Assembly: GCF_016495405.1 (NCBI RefSeq)
Contig: NZ_CP044522.1
Location: 1,116,001 to 1,180,000, forward strand
Direction of reading: 5' to 3'
Length of the DNA stretch: 64,000 nucleotides
From: Cobetia sp. cqz5-12
GTDB lineage: Bacteria; Pseudomonadota; Gammaproteobacteria; Pseudomonadales; Halomonadaceae
Part shown: positions 44,243 to 52,839 of the stretch, one piece after another
Layout of the letters: every line of letters begins with the position of its first letter
Numbering within the stretch: position 1 is the first letter of the stretch
Notes under the pieces: generated by a model
Databases searched by the model: none
Told to the model about the DNA's origin: nothing
Seen by the model: the letters and a program-made list of their open reading frames with translations, nothing else
Made by a program: the position numbers and the translations under genes

Positions 44243-46914
44243 GGGCCGTTCTCGCGCTGGTCCGCCGTGACCTGTATCAGGCACTGACACAGGGCGCCAG
44301 CTGGTCGCTGCTGGTGGTGATGGCGGTGCTGGCCCCACTGGGGGCCTTCGAGGTGGGTGATCTGCTGGCACGTGATCGCGCCGACCTGGGCTCGCTGTGG
44401 CAGGTGTTGCCCTGGCTGCTGGTGCTGTGGACACCGCTGCTGGCGCTGCGCGGCTGGCCGGAAGAGCGCGCCAACGGCCTGCTCGAATGGCTGTCCGGCC
44501 TCGGGCTGGGGTCGTGGCGACTGGCCAGCGCACGCCTGATCAGTGCCAGCGTGCTGGGCTGGCTGGGGCTTGCGATGACGGCGCCGCTGGTGGTGCTGAT
44601 CCATTGGCTGGGCACGCCGGATCTCGGCCTGATGCTCAGCGGCTATCTGGGCATGGCGCTGCTGGTGATGGCGTTGGCCAGTCTCGGTCAGGCGCTGGCG
44701 GTGCGCGCGCCTTCTGCGCTGTCGGCATGGCTCGGGGCGCTGGTACTGGGCCTGGCGCTGATGCTGCCGGGCACACCCGCGGTGACGAGCCAGCTGGCTC
44801 AGCATCTGGCGCCGCACTGGGTGCAGCTGCTCGATCTGATCAGTTTGCCGGCGCATCTGACGCCTTTCAGTGAAGGCCGGCCGACCTGGCTCGATGCCAG
44901 CTACTTCCTGCTGCTGACCCTGGCCGGGCTGGTGCTGCAGGCGCGCGGCCTCAGTCAGGAGCGCCATGCACGCAAGCAGGCGCCACAGTGGCTGGTCACG
45001 GCGGCGCTGGCGGCTGCGGTCACCGCGTTATTGCTGGCCGGCGTGCGCCTGCCGCCGCTGCTGACGGCCGACGGCCAAAATCCGCTCACCCGCGCGCATG
45101 ATCTGACCGCCACGCGCCAGCACAGCCTGAGCCCCGCCAGTCGTGCGGTGCTCGGTGGCCTCGAGGCACCGGTGACGCTGACCTTCGCCTACAGCGAACG
45201 CTTCGCCGCCGATCTGCCGCAGCTGCGTGAACTGGCGACACGGATCGAGACGCGTCTGGCCGCCTTCGCGCGTGAGCCGCAGATACGTCTCAAGCGTGTC
45301 GACCCTGCGCCGGACAGTACCGACTTCGCGGATCTCGAAGCGCAGGGCCTGACCGCGTTGTCATTGCCGGGCGGCGAAGAGATGCTGTTCGGGTTGGTGG
45401 TGGATGGCCCCTACGCCGAACGCCGCGCCATCCCGCTGCTCAAGGCGGCGGATATCGGCGGGCTGGAAGCGCAGGTGACACGCCAGATCCAGGAAGTCTC
45501 GCGCACCGAGCCGCCGCGCCTGGGCGTCATCTCGAGTTTACCTGTGATGGGTCAGCCCAGCCTGGAGCAGGGCAGGGCGCTGGGCAGCTGGGGCCTGATG
45601 GAGCACCTCAATGCACGCCTGCGCATCGACTGGCTGTCGGCCGGTGATGATGCCGCGCGCCCGATCGCCGATCAGGATGCATTGCTGGTGATCGCGCCGC
45701 GGCTGTTGCCGGTCAAGACGCTGGAAGCCATCACGGCTTATCTGGATCGTGGCGGTCGGGTATTGATGCTGGTGGACCCACTACCCGAAATGCTCGATCA
45801 GCCGGCGCCGGCTTCCGAGGCGCTCACGACCTTGCTGGCGCGCGCCGGACTTGAATCACGCGCGGGCGAGGTGGTGGCGGACGCGCAGCTGGCCTTGCCG
45901 ATCGGCTTGCTGGACGGCACCCGTGCCTTGAGCCCGACGCTGCTCGGGCTAAGCGCTGCACAGCTGTCGGACGCCGCGCTCAACCTCAATGTCGAGCAAC
46001 TGGTGATGTCCAGCGCTGGCTGGTTGGCGCCGCTCCCTGATGCGGTAGAAGCCTCACCGAAAGGCCCGGAAGCGCAAGACGTGTCATTGCAGTGGCTGAT
46101 TCATGCCAGCGATGTGGCGCGGCTGATTCCGGCAGCACGAGTCCATGACAGCCGCATGGACCCGCGTCCGCTGTCAGGGTTGGCGGGGGAAACACCGTCG
46201 GCGGGCGGGCTGGCCGTGCTGGCGCAGTGGCCGGCGGCTGGCGCCAAGGGCGGCCAGTTGCTGGTGGTCAGCGATGTCGACATGGCCAGTGACCGTCTGT
46301 GGCGGCGCACGGCAGCGGATGGCAGCGAGCAGGCCCTCAATGCCAATGCGCGCTGGCTGGAAAATGCCGTGGACCTGCTGGCAGGCAGCCCCGAGCTGGT
46401 CGCCCTGCGCGCGCGTGCTCATCAGGTGCGCGAGCTGACGCGGCTGCACCAATTGGCCGATCGTCAGGCCGCCGAGGAGACACGGCTGCGCAATGACTGG
46501 CAGACGCGTCTGAGTGCGCTCGGTGCGACGCCGGTGTCTGGCAAGGCCGAAGCCGCCCAGCAAAGCGACGCCTTGACGGCGATGCAGCATGACTTCGAGG
46601 AAGCGCTGTCACGTCAACAGCGTGAAGCGAATGCCGAGCGTGATGCCCTGCGCCGCGAGCTGCGCCTATGGACGCTGCTGGCCTTGCCGGTGGCGTTGAG
46701 CCTGCTCGGCGAGCTGATCTGCTGGCGTCGCTATCGTGCCAGCCGTCGCGCGGGCTATCAGTCGACAGGGCGTCTGTCGGGCCACGGTCAGCCCAGCGGA
46801 AAGCGCAGCGCAGAACGTAATGGACAGCGCAATGAACAGCACAGCGCTCGCTCTACCGGTGCCAAGCCTGCGCGGACGACGCCGAGCGATACTACCCAGT
46901 CAGGAGGTGAGTGA
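44239..46914 (+). CDS. ABC permease fused to GldG-type extracytoplasmic domain
   Basis: An 891-residue protein. Residues 1-280 form an ABC-2 permease with six to seven helices (RRDLYQALTQGASW, then WLLVLWTPLLALRGWPEERANGLLEWL). A GldG-like periplasmic domain of about 500 residues follows (HSLSPASRAVLGGLEAPVTL, LPGGEEMLFGLVVDGPYAERR, YLDRGGRVLMLVDP), then a coiled coil, a last helix near residue 810 and a hydrophilic tail. GldF and GldG are separate in Bacteroidetes; here they are one chain. It is coupled to the ATPase by ATGA. Known relatives act in gliding-type or uncharacterised export; its role here is unknown. Confidence 0.85.
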   Translation: MRAVLALVRRDLYQALTQGASWSLLVVMAVLAPLGAFEVGDLLARDRADLGSLWQVLPWLLVLWTPLLALRGWPEERANGLLEWLSGLGLGSWRLASARLISASVLGWLGLAMTAPLVVLIHWLGTPDLGLMLSGYLGMALLVMALASLGQALAVRAPSALSAWLGALVLGLALMLPGTPAVTSQLAQHLAPHWVQLLDLISLPAHLTPFSEGRPTWLDASYFLLLTLAGLVLQARGLSQERHARKQAPQWLVTAALAAAVTALLLAGVRLPPLLTADGQNPLTRAHDLTATRQHSLSPASRAVLGGLEAPVTLTFAYSERFAADLPQLRELATRIETRLAAFAREPQIRLKRVDPAPDSTDFADLEAQGLTALSLPGGEEMLFGLVVDGPYAERRAIPLLKAADIGGLEAQVTRQIQEVSRTEPPRLGVISSLPVMGQPSLEQGRALGSWGLMEHLNARLRIDWLSAGDDAARPIADQDALLVIAPRLLPVKTLEAITAYLDRGGRVLMLVDPLPEMLDQPAPASEALTTLLARAGLESRAGEVVADAQLALPIGLLDGTRALSPTLLGLSAAQLSDAALNLNVEQLVMSSAGWLAPLPDAVEASPKGPEAQDVSLQWLIHASDVARLIPAARVHDSRMDPRPLSGLAGETPSAGGLAVLAQWPAAGAKGGQLLVVSDVDMASDRLWRRTAADGSEQALNANARWLENAVDLLAGSPELVALRARAHQVRELTRLHQLADRQAAEETRLRNDWQTRLSALGATPVSGKAEAAQQSDALTAMQHDFEEALSRQQREANAERDALRRELRLWTLLALPVALSLLGELICWRRYRASRRAGYQSTGRLSGHGQPSGKRSAERNGQRNEQHSARSTGAKPARTTPSDTTQSGGE

Positions 46915-48332
46915 TGGGGCGCTTCAATCGGGCTGGATGGGCACTGACGGCGCTGGTCTCCGTGGCCGCGGTGACGGCGCTTGCCGCTGGGCCGTCACTG
47001 CTGGAATCGCTGCGCTCAGGCCCCGTCACGGACGGGGCAGGCCCTGCGCAGTGGCCCAGAGAGGTGCTGATGAGCGAGTCGCTGATGAGTCAGGCGCTGA
47101 CGACAGTGGCCGCGGGTCAGTCAGGCGTCTTGCAGCCCTTGCCGCTGCTGTCGCAGGTGGCCGCCTCGGCACAGCGGATCGGTATTCGACGTGGCGCAGA
47201 GGCCAGCCAGGACTGGTTGAGTCTGGCGCGTGGGCCGGCAGGCGACTGGCAGATCACCTCATTGGCCGGCTGGCCTGCCCGCCAGGGCAAGGTGGAGGCG
47301 CTGGTGAGTCAGCTGGGCGAGGCACGATTGCGCACGCGCAAGCCGGCCACGGACAAGGCACTTGAAGCGCTGGGTTTCAGCGCGCAGTCACCGCTGCTGA
47401 ACGTGAAGGGCAATGGCGCTCAGGTGAGTCTGCAACTGGGCGCCAGGCCCGCGGCGGCAACACAGCTGAGCGGTGTGGGCAGTGCTGAATTGGCAGGGCG
47501 TTACGTGCGGTGGGTGCCGTCGCCCTCGGACGTGAAAGGTTCCCCCGCCATGACTGGTGTGAATGGCGTAAGTGGCGCGAATGGCGCACCGGTATGGGAG
47601 CTGACGCGCGATATCGGGTTGCCGGATTGGCGCGGCGGCATGGCGCCCAGCGAGGTACTGGATGTCATCCGGCTGCGCAGTGACGCTGCGGTGTACAAGC
47701 CGCTGAGTCGCATGGACATCTCGCTGGCGGCGTCTGCTCTTTCGGCTTCTGCCCGAGACGCGTCAGTACCGCAAGCGCCGCTGGTGCGAGGCCTGGCACC
47801 TGACAGCGACGCTGCCCATGAGATTCTCGCTGCGCTGTCGCCGCTGACCCAGAATGACCTGCGCCCCCGTGACTCCACGCCTGAAAGCGGCGATGAGAAC
47901 GTCGTCGAGAGCGGCGCAGCCCCGCAGGGTGGCTGGCAGCCCGCCGTGACGCTGACCCTCAACTGGTCGCGCCCCTCGCTCTATTACCGTCAGCATGAGC
48001 AGCTCAAGGATCGCACCCAGCTGGTGCTGGCCATCGCGGCGGGCAGCAAGCCCTGGGCGCGGCTGACCCTCTCCGGCAAGGGGTGGCCACCTGAACTGGT
48101 CGCACGCTTGAATGCCGTCGAGATTCAGGTCAATGCTGCGCTGCGCGATCATCTGCTGGCGCTGGGCGCGAGGGCGTTGCAAGACGAACCCGTTGAGCTC
48201 ACCGCTGGCGCGATTCAGGCGGCGCTGGCGGTCAGTCGTGCATTGGCGTTGCCTGAAGCGGGAGCGGAAGTCGCCGAGCCGAGTACGGAAACAGGCGCTG
48301 CGCTGGTGCCGGTGGGCATGGAAGGGGAGTGA
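46914..48332 (+). CDS. DUF4340-type envelope protein of the Gld-like ABC operon
   Basis: A 472-residue protein with one N-terminal helix (about residues 8-28), then a periplasmic domain with ARGPAGDWQITSLAGWPARQ and VEALVSQLGEARLRTRKPATD. That pattern is typical of the DUF4340 proteins that follow GldG-type genes. The start at ATG 46914 lies five bases behind AGGAGGT and overlaps the previous stop. The middle part contains Gly/Asn/Ala repeats (GVNGVSGANGAP). Partner role in the transport complex is inferred from position. Confidence 0.8.
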   Translation: MGRFNRAGWALTALVSVAAVTALAAGPSLLESLRSGPVTDGAGPAQWPREVLMSESLMSQALTTVAAGQSGVLQPLPLLSQVAASAQRIGIRRGAEASQDWLSLARGPAGDWQITSLAGWPARQGKVEALVSQLGEARLRTRKPATDKALEALGFSAQSPLLNVKGNGAQVSLQLGARPAAATQLSGVGSAELAGRYVRWVPSPSDVKGSPAMTGVNGVSGANGAPVWELTRDIGLPDWRGGMAPSEVLDVIRLRSDAAVYKPLSRMDISLAASALSASARDASVPQAPLVRGLAPDSDAAHEILAALSPLTQNDLRPRDSTPESGDENVVESGAAPQGGWQPAVTLTLNWSRPSLYYRQHEQLKDRTQLVLAIAAGSKPWARLTLSGKGWPPELVARLNAVEIQVNAALRDHLLALGARALQDEPVELTAGAIQAALAVSRALALPEAGAEVAEPSTETGAALVPVGMEGE

Positions 48333-48458
48333 GATGCAGCATGGGCCAAAGGGAGGAGTGGCGCCCATGGGGTGGGGCTGGCATGCTGTTGTCTATATTT
48401 AAACAACCGTTTGTCTGGGCGCGTCAGGGACGGCGGCCCGTGGTAAGGAGACCTTGCG

Positions 48459-49418
48459 ATGACTGCCACCTCACGGCAACCCCGGCCCGGGCAGGCCTTG
48501 TCCGAACATGCCTTGTCCAAGCAGGGCGACGCTAACCCGGCGGGCCTGGATGCCGACACCGAGCGCCCGGTACTGGCCTTCGCGCATGCCAATGGCTTCA
48601 CCGGTGCCTGCTACAAGAGCCTGCTGGCGCCGCTGGCCGAGCATTTCAATCTGCTGCCGGTGGACCGGCTGGCGCACGACCCTGCCTACCCGGTCGGCAA
48701 CAATCTGATCTCGCTGCGTGATGAGTGGCTGGCGTGTCTGGATACCGCGCTGGGGCCATTGCCCGCGGCGAGCGGCAACGGGCGCAAGGTGATCGGGGTC
48801 GGCCATTCGCTGGGAGGCATCGTCAATTACATGGCGGCGCTGAAGCAGCCGGAACGCTTTCATTGCCTCGTGCTGCTCGACCCGCCGTTGATGCTGGGCC
48901 GCGATGCGCTGGGCATGAAGGTCGCCAAACGCTTCGGCTTCATTGATCGTGTCACGCCGGCAGGCCGCACCCGTGGGCGTCGCGCGCGCTGGGACTCCCG
49001 TCAGGCCATGCAGGATTACCTGCGCCGTCGCTCGCTGTTCGCCAACTTCACGCCAGAGGCGCTGGACGACTACGTCGACAACGCCACCCATCGTTACGCG
49101 GATGGCAGCCTGTCGTTGAGCTTCGACACCCGTCACGAGGTCGAGATCTTCCGCCACCTCAGCGATCACCTGTCAGGTTCGCCGGCGAAGCTGGCGGTGC
49201 CGGTCAGGATTCTGGCCGGCGCCCAGTCTGATCTGCTCACGCCGGCGCGTCAGGCACGCCTGCGCCGCGCCGGGCTGACGGTGGAGCATGTCCGGGGAGG
49301 ACATATGTACCCCTTTGAATACCCACAGGAGACGCGTGCCGCGCTGCTGGCGGCCATCGCGGACCTCGCGCCGCCGGATCTACTGCCGCCAGGTCTGCTG
49401 GCCGGGAGGCAATCATGA
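48459..49418 (+). CDS. Alpha/beta hydrolase
   Basis: A 319-residue cytosolic hydrolase. The FAHANGFTGACYKSL segment forms the oxyanion region, GVGHSLGGIVNYMA holds the nucleophile Ser, and GGHMYPFEYP the catalytic His; RILAGAQSDLLTP likely supplies the Asp. Substrate unknown; esters or lactones are plausible. The first 30 residues are low-complexity. The end overlaps the next hydrolase gene by four bases, so both are made from one mRNA together with the patatin gene. Confidence 0.88.
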   Translation: MTATSRQPRPGQALSEHALSKQGDANPAGLDADTERPVLAFAHANGFTGACYKSLLAPLAEHFNLLPVDRLAHDPAYPVGNNLISLRDEWLACLDTALGPLPAASGNGRKVIGVGHSLGGIVNYMAALKQPERFHCLVLLDPPLMLGRDALGMKVAKRFGFIDRVTPAGRTRGRRARWDSRQAMQDYLRRRSLFANFTPEALDDYVDNATHRYADGSLSLSFDTRHEVEIFRHLSDHLSGSPAKLAVPVRILAGAQSDLLTPARQARLRRAGLTVEHVRGGHMYPFEYPQETRAALLAAIADLAPPDLLPPGLLAGRQS

Positions 49419-50383
49419 GCACTGATCAAACCGTGCAGGACATTGCCGAGACACCCGTGAGCGCCAACGTTACGCTGCGTGAGCGTCGCTTCCCACGGCG
49501 CACGGGCGGAGAGCTGGCGGCTCTGGAGTGGGCGCCTGCCGAGCGCGCGGAGCAGGCACCGACGTGGCTGGCGCTGCATGGCTGGCTCGACAATGCCGCC
49601 AGTTTCAGTCGTTTGGCACCGCTGTTGTGTGAACGGCTGGGCATTCGTCTCATCGCCATTGACATGGTCGGTCACGGACGCTCGAGTCCGCTGGGTGAGC
49701 ATGGGGATTATGCGGTGTGGGATTACTGTCACGATGTGATCGAGGCGCTGGAAGGCCTGTATGACGCGGGGCTGCCGCGCGCGCCGGTCACGGTGATGGC
49801 GCACTCGCTGGGGGCGGCGGTGGCGGGGCAGGTAGCTGCGGCGCTGCCGGAATATATCGCGCGACTGGTGCTGATCGATGGCATCGGCGCACTTGCTACG
49901 CCAGCCTCGGAGGTGGTCGACCAGCTGCGCCGCGGTTTGCTGGCACGCCACGCGCAACCGGTCAGACGCGCCACTACGCGACGTGCCCATTATCGTCATG
50001 TCGAGGACGCCGTGGCGGCGCGGGTTGCGGGAGGCGTCACGCCGATCGATGCCGACACGGCGCGGCCGATCGTCGAGCGAAACCTCGAGGTGCTGGAAGA
50101 CGGTGGCCTGCGGCTGAGAAGTGACCGCCGCCTGCTGCGGCCTTCATTGATGCGCTACACCCCGGAGCAGGTGCTGGCGTTATTGTCGGCGTTGACCCAA
50201 CCGGTACTGCTGATCGAGGGCGAGCAGGGTATCCTGACCATAAGGCACGAGGCACAGCAGGCGCGCGATGCCGTGAAGAGGCTCGAGCGTCGCGTCTTGC
50301 CGGGTGGCCACCACCTGCATCTGGAGCCGCCCCATGTGGCGGCGGTTGCCGATGCCATCGTCGAGTGGATCAGCTCGCACTGA
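49415..50383 (+). CDS. Alpha/beta hydrolase
   Basis: A 322-residue hydrolase with LALHGWLDNAASFSRLAPLL (oxyanion), DMVGHGRSSPLG, the nucleophile motif VMAHSLGAAVAG and the late GGHHLHLEPP with the catalytic His. Similar to serine-hydrolase-like and haloalkane/epoxide-type members; the substrate is not known. It is translationally coupled to the upstream hydrolase. Two related hydrolases in tandem suggest an old duplication, although the two sequences differ clearly. Confidence 0.88.
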   Translation: MSTDQTVQDIAETPVSANVTLRERRFPRRTGGELAALEWAPAERAEQAPTWLALHGWLDNAASFSRLAPLLCERLGIRLIAIDMVGHGRSSPLGEHGDYAVWDYCHDVIEALEGLYDAGLPRAPVTVMAHSLGAAVAGQVAAALPEYIARLVLIDGIGALATPASEVVDQLRRGLLARHAQPVRRATTRRAHYRHVEDAVAARVAGGVTPIDADTARPIVERNLEVLEDGGLRLRSDRRLLRPSLMRYTPEQVLALLSALTQPVLLIEGEQGILTIRHEAQQARDAVKRLERRVLPGGHHLHLEPPHVAAVADAIVEWISSH

Positions 50384-50441
50384 GCGATGCCTCGCGTGCC
50401 GCGTCCGTTCATCTTTCATCATCTGCAGCGGGAGACATGCC

Positions 50442-51620
50442 ATGGCCAAGCGCAAGACCATCGCCCTGGCACTGGGGAGTGGCGGGGCCCGAGGTTATGC
50501 CCATATCGGCGTCATCGAGGAAGTGCTGGCGCGCGGTTATGACATTCGCGCCATTTCGGGCTGCTCGATGGGGGCACTGGTCGGGGGCATTCATGCCGCC
50601 GGCAAGCTGGATGCCTATCGTGACTGGGTCTGTGAGCTGGATTACTTCGATGTGCTGCGGCTAGTGGATGTCACCTGGAGCCCGATGGGCGCCATCCGCG
50701 CGCGCCGCATCATGGATGAGCTGGAAGCCCTGATCGGCGACACGCGCATCGAGGATCTGCCGATTCCGGTCACCACCGTCGCCACCGACCTGATCGCCCA
50801 GAAGGAGGTCTGGTTCCAGAGCGGCAACCTGCTCGAGGCGATTCGGGCCTCCATCGCGGTGCCCGGGGTGATCACGCCGGTGCAACGCGACCGCAAGGTG
50901 CTGGTGGATGGCGGCCTGATGAATCCCTTGCCGATCACGCCACTGGTCGCCGCCCACGTCGATCTGGTGCTGGCGGTCAATGCCACGGCGCATTCGCCGC
51001 GCAATCAGACGCTGGAGCAGATGCTGCCGCCGGCCGATGCCGCCGAGGAAGAGGCGCGTGAAGCCGCCCTGGAAGCGCGTGGCGGTGGTTTCAGTGACTG
51101 GCTGCGGGGAGTGCGTCGCGGTGCCGAGCGCATCTTCTCTGCCGAGAAGGAGCAGGCGCTGGAAGACCAGCAGGGCATGGCATTTGCCAGTCCGGTCGGC
51201 GGTGTCCCGCTGCCACCGGGCGATGCCTCGCGCCTGAAGTTCGAGGCACTGAAAAGCAGCGATGCCGATGCCGAGCCGGCGCCGGGGACAGAAGCGTTGG
51301 CAGAGCCGCAGGCGGGTGCCGGCGCTGTTACCCAAGGCAAACAACAGTGGCCTGCGAACGAAGCCGAGCCTGAACAGATCGATGAGAACGCGCCGGAGCT
51401 TGCCTGGGGCAAGCTGGACATGATGATGCGCTCCTTCGATATCACCCAGGCAACGCTGGCCAAGTACAAGATCGCAGGCTATCCGCCGGACATCCTGGTC
51501 GAGATTCCCAAGACGGTGTGTGGTGCCTATGAATTCCACCGCGCCGCGGGCTTGATCAAACTGGGCCGCCATCTGGCCGCCGAAGCGTTGGACCGCTACG
51601 AGAAGGGCAGCGACGGCTAG
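50442..51620 (+). CDS. Patatin-like phospholipase (RssA family)
   Basis: A 392-residue serine lipase-type protein. The glycine-rich oxyanion loop GSGGARG (12-18), nucleophile elbow G-C-S42-M-G and DGG with D156 form the catalytic dyad of patatins. The family acts on phospholipid acyl esters. The C-terminal 190 residues (Ala/Glu-rich linker, then KLDMMMRSFDITQATLAKY and FHRAAGLIKLGRHLAAEAL) resemble RssA-type proteins. ATG 50442 is the natural start; GGGAG precedes it. Last gene of the hydrolase operon; a terminator follows. Confidence 0.93.
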   Translation: MAKRKTIALALGSGGARGYAHIGVIEEVLARGYDIRAISGCSMGALVGGIHAAGKLDAYRDWVCELDYFDVLRLVDVTWSPMGAIRARRIMDELEALIGDTRIEDLPIPVTTVATDLIAQKEVWFQSGNLLEAIRASIAVPGVITPVQRDRKVLVDGGLMNPLPITPLVAAHVDLVLAVNATAHSPRNQTLEQMLPPADAAEEEAREAALEARGGGFSDWLRGVRRGAERIFSAEKEQALEDQQGMAFASPVGGVPLPPGDASRLKFEALKSSDADAEPAPGTEALAEPQAGAGAVTQGKQQWPANEAEPEQIDENAPELAWGKLDMMMRSFDITQATLAKYKIAGYPPDILVEIPKTVCGAYEFHRAAGLIKLGRHLAAEALDRYEKGSDG

Positions 51621-51643
51621 CCTGTCGTGAGTTGCCCTTCAAT

Positions 51644-51674
51644 GAAAAAGCCCCCGCCAATCGGCGGGGGCTTT
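51644..51674 (+). terminator. Patatin operon terminator
   Basis: AAAAGCCCCCGCC / GGCGGGGGCTTTT, perfect 13-bp stem with an AATC loop and T-run. Confidence 0.9.
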
Positions 51675-51683
51675 TCGTTACGG

Positions 51684-51758
51684 TGCTCTTCAATACAGAG
51701 CTCTTCAATACAGAGCTCTTCAATACAGAGCTCTTCAATACAGAGCGCTTCATTGCAG
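51684..51758. repeat. 15-bp tandem repeat, 4 perfect copies plus 1 diverged
   Basis: GCTCTTCAATACAGA repeated four times exactly, then GCGCTTCATTGCAGA. It lies between the patatin terminator and the end of the PheC-like gene. No spacers, so it is not a CRISPR array. Confidence 0.95.
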
Positions 51759-51791
51759 AGCGTGTGACCGGAGCCTGAGCGAAATGTCGCC

Positions 51792-52634
51792 TCAGCCGTT
51801 GATCCACTTGTCGAAGATGGCGGCCTGCTCGCCGGTGCCCTGCATCTGGGTCAGCCACTGATCGACGTAGGCCTTCCAGATATTGTCACCCAGCGGCAGC
51901 AGATAGCCCTTCTGGGAGAAGGTGAACGGCGCATCAGGATGCACGCTGCACAGCTCCGGGTGACGGCTGGCCTGCAGCTGGGTCTCGATGGCGTCGGTGA
52001 CCATCACATCAGCACGGTCTTCGATGATGTTGTTGAAGATGGTGCGGTTGTCGTTGTGCGCGACGCGCGTGGCATCGCTCAGGAATTCATTGGCGAAGCG
52101 CTCGTTGGTGCCGCCCGGGTTGACGGTGATGCGCACGCTGGGCTGATTGATCTGCGCGACGGTCTGGTACTTGTCGACGTCCTCGCAGCGCACGATGGGC
52201 GTCTTGCCACCGGTCTGATAGGGCTGGCTGAAGTAGGCCTGAGCCTGACGGTCCAGCTTGACCGAGATACCGGACATGGCGATGTCGCACTTGCCGGAGG
52301 TGAAGTCTTCCATCAGCGTCGGCCAGCTGGTCGGCACGGTCTGTACCGTGGCGCCCAGGCTCCTGGCCAGTGAGGCGGCCATGTCGATGTCGATGCCTTC
52401 GAAGTCGCCATTATCTTCACGGTGGCTGAAGGGCGCGTAGTCACCGGTGGTGCAGACCTTCAGCACCTGGCCTTGTTGCACGCGCGAAAGGGTGCTGTCG
52501 GACAGTGCATCGCTGGCGGCGGCCGGCATGGCGAAGGCCAGTGACAGGCCGGCGGCGGTCGCGCTGCCGAGAATGGCAGCACAAAGGGTGCTGCGTGAAG
52601 CCGTGCGCATTGGCTGTTCAACGTTGGGTGTCAT
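51792..52634 (-). CDS. Periplasmic cyclohexadienyl dehydratase-like protein (PheC type)
   Basis: A 280-residue exported protein (signal peptide to about residue 40, cleavage near PAAAS-D) of the family-3 solute-binding fold. The sequence fits PheC, the periplasmic prephenate/arogenate dehydratase: VCTTGDYAPFSHR, PTSWPTLMEDFTSGKCDIAM, RQAQAYFSQPYQTGGKTPI, VNPGGTNERFANEFL and HPELCSVHPDAPFTF. It would make phenylpyruvate or phenylalanine outside the cytosol. A plain amino-acid binding protein cannot be excluded, but no ABC permease genes are adjacent. aroC lies 2 kb away on the other strand. Confidence 0.8.
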   Translation of the reverse strand: MTPNVEQPMRTASRSTLCAAILGSATAAGLSLAFAMPAAASDALSDSTLSRVQQGQVLKVCTTGDYAPFSHREDNGDFEGIDIDMAASLARSLGATVQTVPTSWPTLMEDFTSGKCDIAMSGISVKLDRQAQAYFSQPYQTGGKTPIVRCEDVDKYQTVAQINQPSVRITVNPGGTNERFANEFLSDATRVAHNDNRTIFNNIIEDRADVMVTDAIETQLQASRHPELCSVHPDAPFTFSQKGYLLPLGDNIWKAYVDQWLTQMQGTGEQAAIFDKWING

Positions 52635-52681
52635 CAGGGTGTTCCCTTGTCGTTATGGTGGCAGGCTCGGCGTGAGGCCTG

Positions 52682-52793
52682 CCTCTGCTACTCATGAGCT
52701 CTGCTACTCGAGTGCTCTGCTATTCAAGTGCTCGGCTATTCAAATGCTCGGTTATTCAAGCGCTCAGTTATTCAAGTATTCGGCTATTCAGAT
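52682..52793. repeat. 16-bp degenerate tandem repeat, 7 copies
   Basis: Copies include GCTCTGCTACTCGAGT, GCTCTGCTATTCAAGT, GCTCGGCTATTCAAAT, GCTCGGTTATTCAAGC, GCTCAGTTATTCAAGT and ATTCGGCTATTCAGAT, head to tail, and a partial copy after. It lies in the 5' leader region of the PheC-like gene, downstream of the Smr gene. Confidence 0.9.
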
Positions 52794-52839
52794 GCTCGGA
52801 TGGTCAATGTCTCGGCGGTGTGGCGACCGTAGGGTTCAC

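Noticed and set aside
51684..51758. Possible CRISPR array
   Set aside because: Units of 15 bp are directly joined with no spacers and no cas genes are near; it is a simple tandem repeat.
51792..52634. Ordinary amino-acid ABC binding protein
   Set aside because: No permease or ATPase genes are adjacent, and the CTTGDY, PTSWP and NPGGTNE stretches fit PheC-type dehydratases better; kept as an alternative.
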